Shown here: positions 23,201-33,926 of the stretch, piece by piece
How positions within the stretch are numbered: position 1 is the first letter of the stretch
Layout: each line of letters begins with the position of its first letter
DNA from: Spirometra erinaceieuropaei
Taxonomy: Eukaryota; Platyhelminthes; Cestoda; Diphyllobothriidea; Diphyllobothriidae
Length of the DNA: 64,000 bases
Assembly: GCA_902702965.1 (NCBI GenBank)
Contig: CACRXP010000661.1
Span: 156,580-220,579 of the forward strand
Reading direction: 5' to 3'
Notes under the pieces: generated by a model
Databases searched by the model: none
Told to the model about the DNA's origin: nothing
What the model saw: the letters and a program-made list of their open reading frames with translations, nothing else
Program-made: the position numbers and the translations under genes

Positions 23201-23599
23201 CCATATATTCGAACTTACATACATATTGCATAAACAAATGATATGCCCGCATACACAACACTTCATCAGTCAGAAGATGCACCATTCCTATCCATAGGCC
23301 TAATTGCACTTCTAGTGACGTTAACGAAACTTTTACCCATAAAAATTAAAGATTGCATCAGCTAGAAGCATGAAAATAGGCAACGGCTTATGTGCTGCAG
23401 TCTCATGAGTGTGAATATCGAAGATCGATTGAACTACAATATAGACCTGGTTTGCATACAGTCAATGTAAAAGTGCTCTCTACACGACCAACTTATACAA
23501 GACCATTTATCAGCTCCGGGGGAGGGGCGGTTTTCTTTCGTATCTAATCGGCCTGAAATTTTTGTCATGGAGCATACAGCACATATTTAACTATAAGAA
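20279..23599. other. long stretch without a recognised gene
   Basis: Mostly AT-rich and anonymous. Two local oddities: a GC-rich island at about 21570-21800, and two overlapping minus-strand open frames at 22564-22950 and 22821-23168 (128 and 115 codons) whose products I do not recognise. No repeat from elsewhere in the window is evident. Confidence 0.4.
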
Positions 23600-25500
23600 C
23601 TGAAAATTTGGGAGACACGATACGGACGGACTTCACTGAAAATGAAAAACATTTTGTCAAATTTGCACGTTTAGGACCGCTGTAATTTATCAGTCACCGA
23701 CCCACCTGGCGATATGTGTCCTTCTGTAAACACTTGTTTCAGAGAGGTTCGTGTCGTCAAAGTCAAGTAAATTATTGTTTGCCTTAGTGGGTCGAATCAA
23801 AAATTGGTGAAGAAAGAGAAAAATACAAAAACTTCTTGGGAAACCGCTTTGGAATCTCTATTTAAAATTGAGGCTGTTGGCAATCTGCCATGCCTAAAAT
23901 TACACTTATTCTTGGATATTAATTAAGCGTAAACTTTATTAGTAGACTATTTTCAGAGGTTAGTCGATTTGTTTTGAATGGACAGTTTTTTAAAAGAAGA
24001 GACTTAAGCTTACACAATTACAACTATTTTCTGACGTTGTTAAGTGTTTTAGTTTTGTTAAAACGTTGGTATTGCTTAACAATGTAATATAACATTTTTA
24101 GCGAATTAGACAAATGCCCTCGAGAATTATCCTACTTTAAAGGTTTTAATAAGCACATGATAAAGAATCTGTCTTTATGAGTGATTGATTGGAAACTAGG
24201 AAAATCATGAAGTACAGTGCGTGACCTATCTCAAGAAATGTTGGCTGAAATTCTGAAATGCGTTTTCGATTAGGAATGATTACTTGGTCGCGGTTGTGTA
24301 ACTGAGTTTCTTAAGGCATACTCTTATAACATTTTGGACTTGGCACGATGTCAGCTTTTAAATGCACTTCTTCTTAATCTCCTATACAAAGCGTGCTTGG
24401 CAAAAAATGGCTACTTAAGTAGCATGCAATTTTCCCATCGATTTTGGATGTTCATGGAAATTCAAATATATTTTATAGAAACCACAAACAAAAGTGTGCT
24501 TTCTTTTAGTCAATCAATAGATAATCAGGTCTTCTTGATATTTCATACTTAAGGAAGGAGTATAATAAGGTTTTAAAAAAGTTTTCTAATTGCCGAAAAA
24601 TGTGGAGCCTGATTATTCGTCGCATTGGCGCTTAGTGATTACACTCTACAAGGTGCATGCGTTCCGCGTGAGGAAAATCCCATATTTGTCTGTGTAGTTA
24701 AAGAGATATCATACAGTGTCCATAAAATATTGTAACGGATGCGGACCATAATGTACATTTCATGAGGAGCAGTGGTAAACGGCAATGTACGATGCTATGT
24801 AAATGGACATATCGCGGTCTTGAAAAGTCTCATAATTAGAAACTTTTTTCAAACCTTATTATACTCTTTCTTAAGTATAAAATATAAAGAAGACCTAATT
24901 CTCTATTGATTGACTAAAAGAAAGCACACTTTTGTTTGTGGTTTCTATAAAATATATTTGAATTTCTAAGACCATCCAAAATCAATGGAAAAATTGCATG
25001 CTACTTAAGTAGCCATTTTTTGCCAAGCACGCTTTGTATAGGAGATTAAAAAGAAGTGCATTTAAAAGCTGGCATCGTGCCAAGTCCAAAATGTTATAAG
25101 AGTATGCCTTAAGAAACTCAGTTACACAACCGCGACCAAGTAATCATTCCTTATCGAAAACGCATTTCAGAATTTCAGCCAACATTTCATGAGATAGGTC
25201 ACGCACTGTATTCAGCAATATTTTAAGGCTGACCTGAAACTCAACGTTGTGCAGAATAAAGGAAAGAAACGAAGTAATTCCATGGGAGAAAAGTTTTTGT
25301 TACATGCAAAAAATGGTGTGTTGACGTTCGCCTGTCAACTCTAATTAAATTTATTAATTACTGATCCGCCTGGCAACATGTGCGCTTGTGGAGGTTTTTG
25401 TTCCTACGAGGCGAAGACAAGGAAAATCCTGTTTGCCTTAGTAAAGCGCATGTCAGTAGATTTAAAAGCGTAAAGATTGTCATGAATCCTTGGAAAACAT
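23600..25500 (+). repeat. dispersed repeat family 3, copy split by foldback element B
   Basis: The left part is 23600-24212 and the right part resumes at 25211 (TTCAGCAATATTTTAAGGC). Removing the inserted element restores the order seen at 13876-13905. It is diverged from the other copies and non-coding. Confidence 0.65.
24213..25210. mobile_element. foldback DNA element, TACAGTGCG subfamily, youngest copy B
   Basis: 998 bp including TA at each end. The left arm (24213 to about 24597) and right arm (about 24830 to 25210) are almost identical inverted repeats; only scattered substitutions are visible over about 380 bp. The spacer of about 230 bp has no coding frame. Termini are TACAGTGCGTGACC and GGTCACGCACTGTA. 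The uninterrupted site is preserved at 13876-13890, which shows a TA target duplication. CAGT ends plus TA fit a Tc1/mariner-like non-autonomous element; the mobilising transposase is not in this window. Confidence 0.9.
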
Positions 25501-25521
25501 TTCTGGAATGTATCCTTGGGA

Positions 25522-26577
25522 AGCAACGTGGGTTGGCTAACTAATGAAAGGTAAACCGAAATTTCCAAATGCGCTTTCGTTTCGAAACGGCTAATTAAGT
25601 AGTTTGTAAAACTAGTCATTGTGCAGCATAATTTTATAATAATTCAGCTACCTCAGAATTTCGGACTTTCAAAAGTACTCTCTACCGGCTGCATGCGAAA
25701 ACAATACTTTGTAAAAAATAACTACTTATCTAGCATGAATTTTTCTCATTGAGTTTCAGTGCCCCTAACCATTCAAGTATATTTTAATGGAAAACGCATA
25801 AAAATATTCATTCTTTCGCTCATTTAGTAGACAATTACGTCTTCTTCCAATTTAGTACTCAAAGAAAGAGTATAGTTTGGCTTCAAACAGGTTTCTAATT
25901 GTGAGATTTTTTAAACCATGAAATGGCCGTCCATAAAACGTCATGAATCTATATTTACCAATGTGGCTTCTAAAGCTAACAATATGGCTTAAGGTAACCG
26001 CTAAATTGTATGAACCACATATGGTCTCCTCTCAATTTTGTAGAGAATTGTTTGGTTTTCCGTACGCGGAAAATATACGGCTTGTGGTTCAGGAACCCTG
26101 AATGCAAATGTAACAGCTAGTCGGGTTTAAAATTATTCGGGAATTAGAAAAGTTTTTAAAACCGAATTATACTCTTCTTTTGCGTATGAAAGTGGAAGAA
26201 GACGTAATTTTCTACTAAACGAACAGAAGAATGAATGGCAAATAAACATACTGTCCCAGTGATCGTGCCTTCGCCTTCTTCTAAAGAAGAATGAATATTT
26301 TATGCATGTCTTCCATAAAATATAATTGAACTTGCAAGGGCATCGAAAATCAACGGGAAAAATTCATGCTACTTAAGTAGTCATTTTTACAGAGTGCAGA
26401 TTCTGCATGCAACCGGAAAGAAGTTAATTCGAAAGCCGGCATCCTGCGGTAACTGCATCATTATAGACTTATAATGCAGACTGATTAGTTCTACAACCCT
26501 ACCTATGTAAGCTTTTCGAAATGAAAACGCATTTCGGAATTTTGGTTGACATTTCATGTGTTAGCCCACCTACTGTA
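25522..26577. mobile_element. foldback DNA element, TACAGTAGG subfamily, copy E
   Basis: The left arm starts in GTGGGTTGGCTAACTAATG and the right arm ends in GTTAGCCCACCTACTGTA at 26577. The central spacer (about 25910-26130) matches the spacer of copies at 7600-7850, 33930-34080 and 42940-43180. A 48-bp PLE tail is inserted at 26237. Confidence 0.8.
26237..26284 (+). mobile_element. 48-bp PLE micro-insertion with 12-bp target duplication
   Basis: The insert is flanked by AGAAGAATGAAT on both sides (26225-26236 and 26285-26296), while other foldback copies have the sequence only once. The inserted bases match 56573-56615 (GGCARATAAA, then ACTGTCCCAGTGATCG). They start one base after the predicted hammerhead cleavage point of that PLE subfamily. 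Confidence 0.8.
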
Positions 26578-26581
26578 TGTA

Positions 26582-26938
26582 TACAGGTTTTCAGACATAA
26601 GCTTCATTAAATGAGAGTTGGAAAACGCAACTTTCTACGGAATGCGTGAAAGAAGGCATATTTTTATGCATGTTTTTCATGGAATATATTTGAATTTTTA
26701 AGGGCACTGATAATCAATGAGAAACATTCGTGTTATCTAAGAAGCCATTTTTTACAGAGTATAGTTTTTGCATGCGGCCGGAAAGTTCTTCCGAAAGGCC
26801 CCATCTTAGCTTAGCAAAATTATTATAGAATTATGCTACACATTGATTACTTTTACAGACCTACTCAATTAATCTTTTCGAAACGAAAACGCAATTCGTA
26901 ATTCTGGCTCACATTTCGTGCGTTAGACCACATACTGT
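26582..26938. mobile_element. foldback DNA element, right-arm fragment F
   Basis: Right arm only, from near the spacer to CCACATACTGTC at 26938. It lies directly after copy E in the same orientation, as a second nearby insertion or a partial tandem duplication would. Confidence 0.7.
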
Positions 26939-27025
26939 CGACTGTTGGAAAACCGCCATATCTGAAGTTGCATTAATTATTAAAGGATAGTTAAATGTAA
27001 AATCATTAAGAGACTACTTTTAGGG

Positions 27026-27440
27026 GGTCAAGTTACCCGCCCAACCTACTGCAAGGTCTGGAATCCACCAAATCTGATACAGTAAGTTGACTGCCCAAGC
27101 AGGATTTCCTAAGTAATTCACCTAGAATCCACCAGATGACTACCAGGCTCGCGTAATTCATAGGAATTTTGGCAGATTTTGAATAATTCATATTGACCCA
27201 ACTGTAAAAAACTCGGCCCCTCGATGGAATTCGAACCCACGCAGTAAGGGGAAGGCTTTAGTACAGTCAACGCTCTAACCACTTGACCCAAATGTGATAA
27301 AACTCGAGTCGTCCGGCTGGGCCTCGTAGCTCAGATGGCTAGAGCGTTGGCTGTACTAAAGCCTTCCCCTTACTGCGTGGGTTCGAATCCCACCGAGGCG
27401 CCGATATTGTCACAGTTGGGTCAATATGAATTCCTGGCTC
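27026..27440. mobile_element. tRNA-like hairpin element, best copy
   Basis: The left portion (27030-27205) matches 43420-43590. Two tRNA-like bodies follow in opposite orientation: minus at 27213-27288 and plus at 27320-27402. The plus copy has acceptor strands GCCTCG / CGAGGC, a D stem GCTC / GAGC, a T arm GTGGG-TTCGAAT-CCCAC and a near-perfect polymerase III B box. The anticodon stem is weak (GGCT / AGCC around a GTACTAA loop) and the first acceptor pair is a G-G mismatch. A TTGACCCAACTG segment and its complement CAGTTGGGTCAA bracket the whole. It is more likely a tRNA-derived mobile unit than a working tRNA gene. Confidence 0.7.
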
Positions 27441-28479
27441 GCTATCTCACTTGTGAAGAGACAGGAATGCAGAATCTAAGACTTTAACTGGCCCGATAAC
27501 AGTCGTTCCTCACTGAGCAAGACGTTTTGATTCTTGGGTAATCTGTTCGCAAAAAATTCTGCCCACGATGGATGCAGCCCCCCTTTGCGTACAAGGTTAA
27601 ATCCGGACTTTCAAAATAAAGCGAATTCTTCCGTCTCTCTCTATCAAAAGTCTGAGGGTTCATGAGATGCGGTTTACTGATCTTCTGTTGTTTGGGAGAG
27701 CCTTGTCGACTCATCATTGTCAAAGGGTCAATACACGGGTCTGAAAAATAGTGGAAATGGCGTGTTGTCCTTCTTGCAATGCCTGGCGGGACGCCAGAGT
27801 TTCCTGGCTAGCATCGCCTAGACTGATCCCTCAAGTGACATATCGAAACTTCTCCCAAAACGATACAACTTGTTTTTGGCTCGAAAACACCATGGCGTAC
27901 CCAGAAGGTGCGCGGAGGTGGTTTCCACATATTCTTGTACCTTACAAACAACGAAGAGGGATTATCAAAATATCATGCACGAAACGGCTCGTCGAAGCAT
28001 CAAGGTGCTCTTAAACATTCAGCATTCGATCTTTGTCGTTGACGAAATAACTGAGTCGTCAAACGCACCAGACGCGTTGTCATAGGTAGAGGCTGGATAC
28101 TGGATAAGCGATCGGATATAAGCATACTGACATATAAAATCAAGGACCATTTTACAGGCTATTCCAACTTGGCGGTATTTCGTCTCCGTTGGGTTGATTT
28201 TAGGTGTAAGTAGTGCTAGGGATTCCAGATCAGTGTCTAGAATATAGCTCATCGGAAAAACAGGTTTTCTCCGGTTGAATTTAAATGACGAAAAGTCGAT
28301 GGCCATACTGCCTTCCATTACGAATCACAAGTCCCTTCTTATCTTACGTCTGGCTTTATACTCACACATTTTATGCCTACGATACCGGTTGCAGATTGGC
28401 TGAGCAGGGTAAAAAAGCTCTAAAGTGCTTTTTTCTTTTCCACCTCTGAGACAATAATCTTTTGCGATCATGCGAAAAT
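27441..28479. other. non-coding stretch left of a PLE
   Basis: No gene recognised. Minus-strand open frames at 28019-28318 and 28325-28440 show no clear reverse transcriptase motifs, although they may be decayed PLE sequence continuing from 28480. Confidence 0.4.
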
Positions 28480-28722
28480 CCGTCCGTTCCTTTTGAAACT
28501 TTGTATCACAAAGCCGTCTAACAACGACGCAACATCGAAGGAGACCATGATTTCGTCCGACTGAATCCTCCGGTCTATGAGGAATCGAGAGGCTGATCGA
28601 ACAGAGGTAGTCGAATTGCCTTAAAGCACCTTCAGTTTTGAGTACATCCACTTTACCAAATTATAGATGGGGCTGCGTTTTATGGTAACGATTGGCCGCA
28701 GTGGGAAACTTGATTTCATACA
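28480..28722 (-). pseudogene. PLE reverse transcriptase segment, inverted
   Basis: On the minus strand the translation gives EIKFPLRPIVTIKRSPIYNL, then VKWMYSKLK, STTSVRSASRFL and SDEIMVSFDVASL. These are reverse transcriptase blocks up to and including motif A with its aspartate. Stops and frame changes are present. The start of this block touches the plus-strand second half of a reverse transcriptase at about 28722, so the two halves lie head to head. Confidence 0.75.
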
Positions 28723-28724
28723 AC

Positions 28725-29640
28725 CTGAGCCGGTATTTTGGCACCGTTACGTAGACGATGCGTTTGTTATCGTAAAGAAACATGCTACAACATTCCCACA
28801 ATCTGCTCAGCGCAGTCTTCCTTGATATAAAAATTTACGAGAGAAGAAGAACAGGAACAGCATTTGACCTTTCTGGATGTGCTCGTCAGACGAAACATTA
28901 TCGGCGGACTTGAAATGACGGCTTGTAGGAAGGCAACGAACACCACACTGCTTCTTAGTTTTCACAGCAATCGTCTGGTGGTTCATAAACAAAGCTGTGT
29001 GGAGACGCTCTACAAATGGATCCAAACGTATTTCAGCAAACGGGAGGACAGAGCGCGTGAGATCCGCTATTTCCGCAACTGGTTTATGCAAAATGGCTAT
29101 TCAAAAGTCGTTGGTCGCACCCAGAGAACTCAAACGTCAACACCACTAACGATATAGCATTCTCTTCCATACATCAAGGAGGTTTCGGAAGCGACTGAGC
29201 GCGTTGCTGAAGGACTAGGTGTTGGAATTGCACACCGTCGCTAAGCCATCGTGCGCAATAGGGTCATGAAAATCTATGACTGGTTAAAGCCGAAAGAGCA
29301 ACCTGGAGCAGTGTATCGCATTCCGTGTCAAAATTGTCCTTGTAAGTACACAGGGCAGACTGGGCGTATGCTCAGATCGCGCATACACGAACATAAGCTG
29401 ACTGTACGACAAGGCAATGCATTATCACAAGTTGCCGCCCACGCCTACGAAACTGTTCATGAGTTAAGCTCCGTCGCCACCAAAATAGTCGTCCATGCCG
29501 GATCGAAAACAGGCCGAGAATCGGTTGAAGCCTGGGCTTCGGATGAGAACTCAGTCAATCAATTTATCGATCTGGCGCCCTCTAAAAGAGGCCTGCGCAG
29601 TCACCTCCAGTCTTGCGCCGTCTGTCGATGATCAGCTTAC
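28725..29640 (+). pseudogene. Penelope-like element, RT motif C to GIY-YIG end
   Basis: Domains in order. Motif C: PVFWHRYVDDAFVIVKK (28730-28785). Connector: LTFLDVLVRR, then SCVETLYKW and REIRYFRNWFMQNGY (frame 28864-29157). GIY-YIG nuclease: GAVYRIPCQNCPCKYTGQTG, RSRIHEHKL, SQVAAH, the catalytic glutamate in ESVEAW, and NSVNQFIDL (frame 29251-29631). The key nuclease residues are all present, but stops and frameshifts divide the polyprotein, so it is non-functional as a whole. Motifs before C are missing in this orientation and found inverted just upstream. Confidence 0.9.
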
Positions 29641-29681
29641 AAGCCCTATAACTGTCCCTTGTTTTGTTGCTGCTACTATCT

Positions 29682-29726
29682 CTGACGCTGGACTTCTGCA
29701 CGAGGTCGAAAGCTGAGAACAATAAA
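29682..29726 (+). ncRNA. hammerhead-like motif, PLE 3' region
   Basis: Box CTGACGC (29682-29688, last base changed from A), extra T, helix II GGACTT / GAGGTC (five of six positions pair, counting wobbles), GAA (29708-29710), palindrome AGCT (29711-29714), then G where a hammerhead needs A, C or U. AATAAA follows at 29721. Same layout as the other copies but probably inactive. Confidence 0.4.
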
Positions 29727-29759
29727 CGGAATGTTACGGTGCTTGACCGCCCTTCTTCT

Positions 29760-30600
29760 TCATTTATACATATACCTGGAACTCGAATGTCCGCCTTTAT
29801 TCGTGAACTCGCTCATGTTTGGATCCATGCTTGGCCTAAATTCGCGCCTTCTCTCTTGTCCTTTCAGCTGCATCTCGAGGAATTGGTAGGCCACAGGAAG
29901 CGTCACGCATCGGTTGATGGAGGTTAACGCCTTAGGTGCCATGCCTCAATTGTTCCCCTGGCTACGCGATCGTTATCTCACCTCAAAATTCCGGCATTCT
30001 GGAAGGTGAACGTGTGTACAGGATTGACGTAGTGTTCAGCCATCAAAAACGCTGGGTCTACCATCCCTACCGCCCTCATATGGTCTCCAATCTACACATA
30101 TATGTATATGCATGGTAAAGGTATTCCAGCGTACTCCAAACACAGATACCAGCTACAAGCCCAGACGCCTGTTTCGCTGGTGTTCTGCCGCTGCGTGACA
30201 CAACTGCGAGGGGTTCGGGTCCTCAGTGGGTCCCCCAGCATCCTTTATCTGGTTTCTGGTATATGGACTCCAGAGAAGACTCAGACAAATAAATTCAAAA
30301 ATTATTTAGTGGAGAACATGGAGTTAAGTCCCCGAGACATAACCTTTTGAGGGTCAGACCTGAAAAAAGATATATTCGAGGGAGAGGAGACCGAGGATGG
30401 AGATAGACTGACGTAGGACTGTTTTGGGCTGATTCTACTATGGTTCAGTTAACAACAAAGCCTGGCTGAACTCCGGAACACAAACAGAGTGTCCACAGAT
30501 GGCGACTATCAGAGGGACACAAAGTTCATCACTGTCTCTCCACTAGCCCTTCCCAATTTCTGCAGATAATACGTGGCGATTAGTCGTCATCGCATGACTG
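29760..30600. other. non-coding stretch
   Basis: No gene or repeat recognised. Confidence 0.4.
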
Positions 30601-30642
30601 TAGCAACTGATACAGTGAAGTCTTGCCGGTAACGATCGGGAG

Positions 30643-31110
30643 ATGGCACATAAAAAAGTCCGCCTAACCAAAGCAGCCTGTCTTACGGGACAGGTGGTAA
30701 TAGGGGCTTTATGGTCGGGGGCTGGTCGGGATGTACCATACTAGCCGACAGAAAGCCTTAGTTGAATAGGTGAATGATCGAAGTTGGTCCGCTCTCCGTC
30801 CCGTTATTACAAAATGAGTCGCCAAAGGCATTATAGTGGTGACGGATGAGTGGAAGGCGTATAATCGTCTTCCCTCAGAAGGCTATCTACATTTATCTGT
30901 TAACCACTCAAAGAAATTCAAGGACCCTACCACCGGACGGCACACCAATGCCATTGAGGCATACTGGAGTAGACTGAAAAGGAAATTCCACGAGGGAGGA
31001 GCTGTGTGGGCTCACATAGACGAAGTATAGTGTCGTCTTTGGTTTGGCCTCAATGCCATGTCTTTGACAGATGCCTGGGAACTGTTCCTGTCCCATATTG
31101 TGCAGACTTA
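30643..31110 (+). pseudogene. Merlin-type (IS1016/ISXO2-like) transposase remnant
   Basis: The frame at 30836-31030 carries TDEWKAYNRLP (second catalytic aspartate), LSVNHSKKFKDP, then NAIEAYWSRLKRKF with the catalytic glutamate. This is the D...E half of an ISXO2-like DDE transposase as found in Merlin elements. After one stop (31028-31030) the same frame continues CRLWFGLNAMSLTDAWELF, the usual C-terminus. The start MAHKKVRLTK at 30643 resembles the N-terminus of the opposite-strand copy, MAPKKIRYLQ. Most of the segment with the first catalytic aspartate is deleted or shifted. It cannot encode a working transposase. Confidence 0.8.
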
Positions 31111-31244
31111 TCCTATTTAAAAGTGTTTTTGTTTTGTAATTAACTGCCATAATGCGAATATATGCCGTATATTCAGGTGTACGTGTGTAACGATGGGGAA
31201 GGTCGGGTAACAGCGACCATCGTCCATGTAACCTTCTGCGATGT

Positions 31245-31410
31245 TCATTCGGCCAGCCCATGTTTGGCCGTCGCGGAAAGTCCAAGTAGTGCGTGAAAGT
31301 AGGCCAGCAACCGCTGATATAGCCCGAAGGCGCTTGAGTCCACTGTTAAAGGTATTATTTGTAGGTAACGGATTTTTTTGGGTGCCATCTCCCGATTGTT
31401 ACCGTCTTGC
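31245..31410 (-). pseudogene. Merlin-type transposase, N-terminal remnant
   Basis: The minus-strand frame starts MAPKKIRYLQIIPLTVDSSA at 31388. Its upstream bases (GGTAACAATCGGGAG) match those before the plus-strand start at 30643 (GGTAACGATCGGGAG). Two Merlin 5' ends therefore face each other about 750 bp apart. Only about 50 codons are clear before the frame is lost. Confidence 0.6.
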
Positions 31411-32104
31411 CCTGTAGGACAAGTGAATCGGTGTGAGTCCACATATATAACCGCCTAAGGCATCCTCGAGAAATACGACGAATGAAAAGAAGTAGGTGCA
31501 TGAACCGAATTATATTTGTAACAATGCTTTAGGGAACCTTCTTGTTCTCTCGATTATAAATACATAGATACATTTTCCGGTATGAACAGGATGTAAACTA
31601 CTGCACTTTGATAACTGAGCCGCAGTGGTGACGGTCAGCCAAATATGTAAACAGTAGGTGGGCTAACTCATGAAATTTCAACTAAAATTCCAAAATACCT
31701 TTTCGTTTCGAAAATATTAATTAATTATAGTTGCACAACTAATAATCACGCAGAATACATCTATAATAATTCGATTACCTCAGGATGCCCGCTTTCGAAT
31801 GAACGGCTTTCCGCCTACATGCAATAACCATACTCTGTAAATAACGACTACTTAGGCAGCATGCATTTTTCTCCTTGATTTTCGATGCCCTTAAATATTC
31901 AATTATATTTCATGAAAACCATGCATAAAAATATTCATTCTTTTGTTCTATCGGTAGGAAATTACGTCTTCTTCCAATTTTATAGTTGAAGGAAGGGTAT
32001 AATTCAGTTTTCAAAAGTTTCCAATTGTGAGACTTTTTAATACCGTGAAATAACCGTCCATAAAGTGTCATGTCTCTGTATTTTCCGATGCGGTTTGTGA
32101 AGTT

Positions 32105-33926
32105 ATATATTTAGAAAGGTGAAGTTCTTTGGGAAACAGAAAAATTTTATAGTTAATTTTCGAGACTGGTTCCCCAGCTCGTCTTCGGACAACGGGTATG
32201 CAAAAACGATTAACTTTTAGACTGAGTCTGGCAAAAGGATTCCATGATTGGTTAAGGTCGTCATCTCGGGATTGGTTGACTCAGTTTGAATCTGTACTTA
32301 ACGATTTTATATATGGCATCTACATCGATATGCCGGTTGATGCATGCCTCATCTGAGTGCATTGCCTCCAGGAATTTGCGGCCTTTCCTAGTTTGGCAGG
32401 CGCCAACAATGCAAGTGCTTTCCCATGCCCATTTGTGCCCAGTGTCCAGTGTGTGCATGGCCACCTGGGATAGATGGTCGCGTCTCTTCACCGCTAACTG
32501 ATGCTCATGTATACGGATTGAGACAGATTTCCCAGTTTGGCCACAATAAACGGCATCACAGCTAGAACATGGGATTTTTTATACAACACCTTTTCCTTCG
32601 AGGTAGCCGACCCTGTCCTTAGGGTGTACAAGCTGTGTGCGTAAGGTAGTTGCCTACTGGTATGCTACGTGTATCTGGTACTTTTTCAATTTTCTTTCGA
32701 CAAGTTCAGATACATTTTTGACGTATGGGAGAGTTCGCCATGTGGTTGGTTTTGGTGACTGAGCGGCCGTAGCATTAGAAATACCTTTTCCCCTGAGTTG
32801 CTGGTGCCTCATGCATTGACGTATAAAGTCATGCGGGTACCCATTTTGGGAGAACAGTTTGTAGAGATATTTCATTTCTGCTCGATAACTTGTTTCGTCA
32901 GAGCAGTGGGTTTTGGCCCGATTCAGAAGGCTGTAGACTGTGCTCCGTTTGTGAGAGACAGGGTGGTTACTCTCAAAGTGTAGGATGACCTCTGAATACG
33001 CCTCCTTGCGATAAACTGATGTATGAAGTGACCCATCGGTTTTCCGACGTACAAGGACATCCAGGAATGGGAGTTGTCCATCAACCTCTGTTTCGAAAGT
33101 AAACGTAATTCCTGGAAATATAGAGTTAATTCTGATATGGAGCAGATTCAACTAATCTTTCCTGACGATGACAAAAATGTCATCTACGTATCGCAGCCAA
33201 AGTTTTGGGTTGACTGTGGGAAGGGTTATGCTGTCTAATTTCTGCAGTAATGCTTCTGCCAGGAAACCGGATATTGGTGAACCCATGGGAGCACCTTGTA
33301 ATTGCCGGTAGCATTGATTTGAGAAGGAAAAATCTGTCTCCAGACAGAGATCAAGGAGTTGAAATAAAGCCTCGGGAGGCACCTCAGAAGTATATGTTTG
33401 AAGGAGTTCTTCGGTGCAGCTTTTCGCTAAATCTAGCGGAATCGAAGTGAAGAGCGAGACCACATCGAATGACACCATAATCTCGTCACATGTGATGTTG
33501 ACACCGTTTAATTTGTCTAGAAACTCTTTTGACTCCTGAATGGAGTTCTCGGAGTTTTTCGTAAGTGGATGTAGTTGGCGAAATAGCCACTTCGAGATCT
33601 TATAATTGGGTGCACCGATTAGGGAGACTATCGGTCGCAGCGGAATATCAGTTTTATGAATTTTGGGAAGACCATATATCTTGGCAATTGTTGGTTCATC
33701 CGGTTTTAAAGACTTGACAAGAACTCCTGTGATTAATTTCCTACCCGAAAGGCGTTTCAGTGTTTTTTTCAATATGTGAGTTTTGCGATTTCGTAGTTTT
33801 GGCAGCTAGAGGTTCGCATATTGAATCATCCTTTAAGAGTGACATCATTTTGTCTGTGTAGTCTGTTTTGTTCAAAGCAGTAGTGGCACCTCCTTTGTCG
33901 GCAGGTAGAACCACATGGTAGAGCCC
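32105..33926 (-). pseudogene. Penelope-like element, longest copy (RT, connector and GIY-YIG)
   Basis: Minus strand. N-terminal block VVLPADKGGATTALNK (33929-33741), a frameshift near 33800, then the reverse transcriptase (33772-33155): YGLPKIHK, LRPIVSL, motif A FDVVSLFTS, motif B GAPMGSPISG, motif C YVDD (near 33185). In the same frame follow the connector (FLDVLVRRK, NGYPHDFIRQCMR, 33151-32657) and the nuclease (KIPCSSCDAVYCGQTGK, IRIHEHQL, LEAMHSDEACINRH) to 32261. Three in-frame stops interrupt it: TAG 33152-33154, TAG 32654-32656 and TAA 32579-32581, the last replacing the GIY tyrosine. The 5' end is truncated. It copies RNA into DNA at a nicked target; this copy is dead. Confidence 0.92.
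32148..32192 (-). ncRNA. hammerhead-like motif, diverged PLE lineage
   Basis: On the minus strand: box CCGAAGA, one extra C, helix II GAGCTGG with CCAGTCTC (seven pairs around a bulged T, GGAA loop), GAA, then the palindrome AATT. The layout matches the other copies, but the box has C where U is needed, so it is at best a relic. Confidence 0.35.

Noticed and set aside
27320..27402. Functional tRNA gene
   Set aside because: The T arm and B box are good, but the first acceptor pair is mismatched, the anticodon stem is weak, the variable region is unusual and the sequence is a dispersed repeat with shared flanks.
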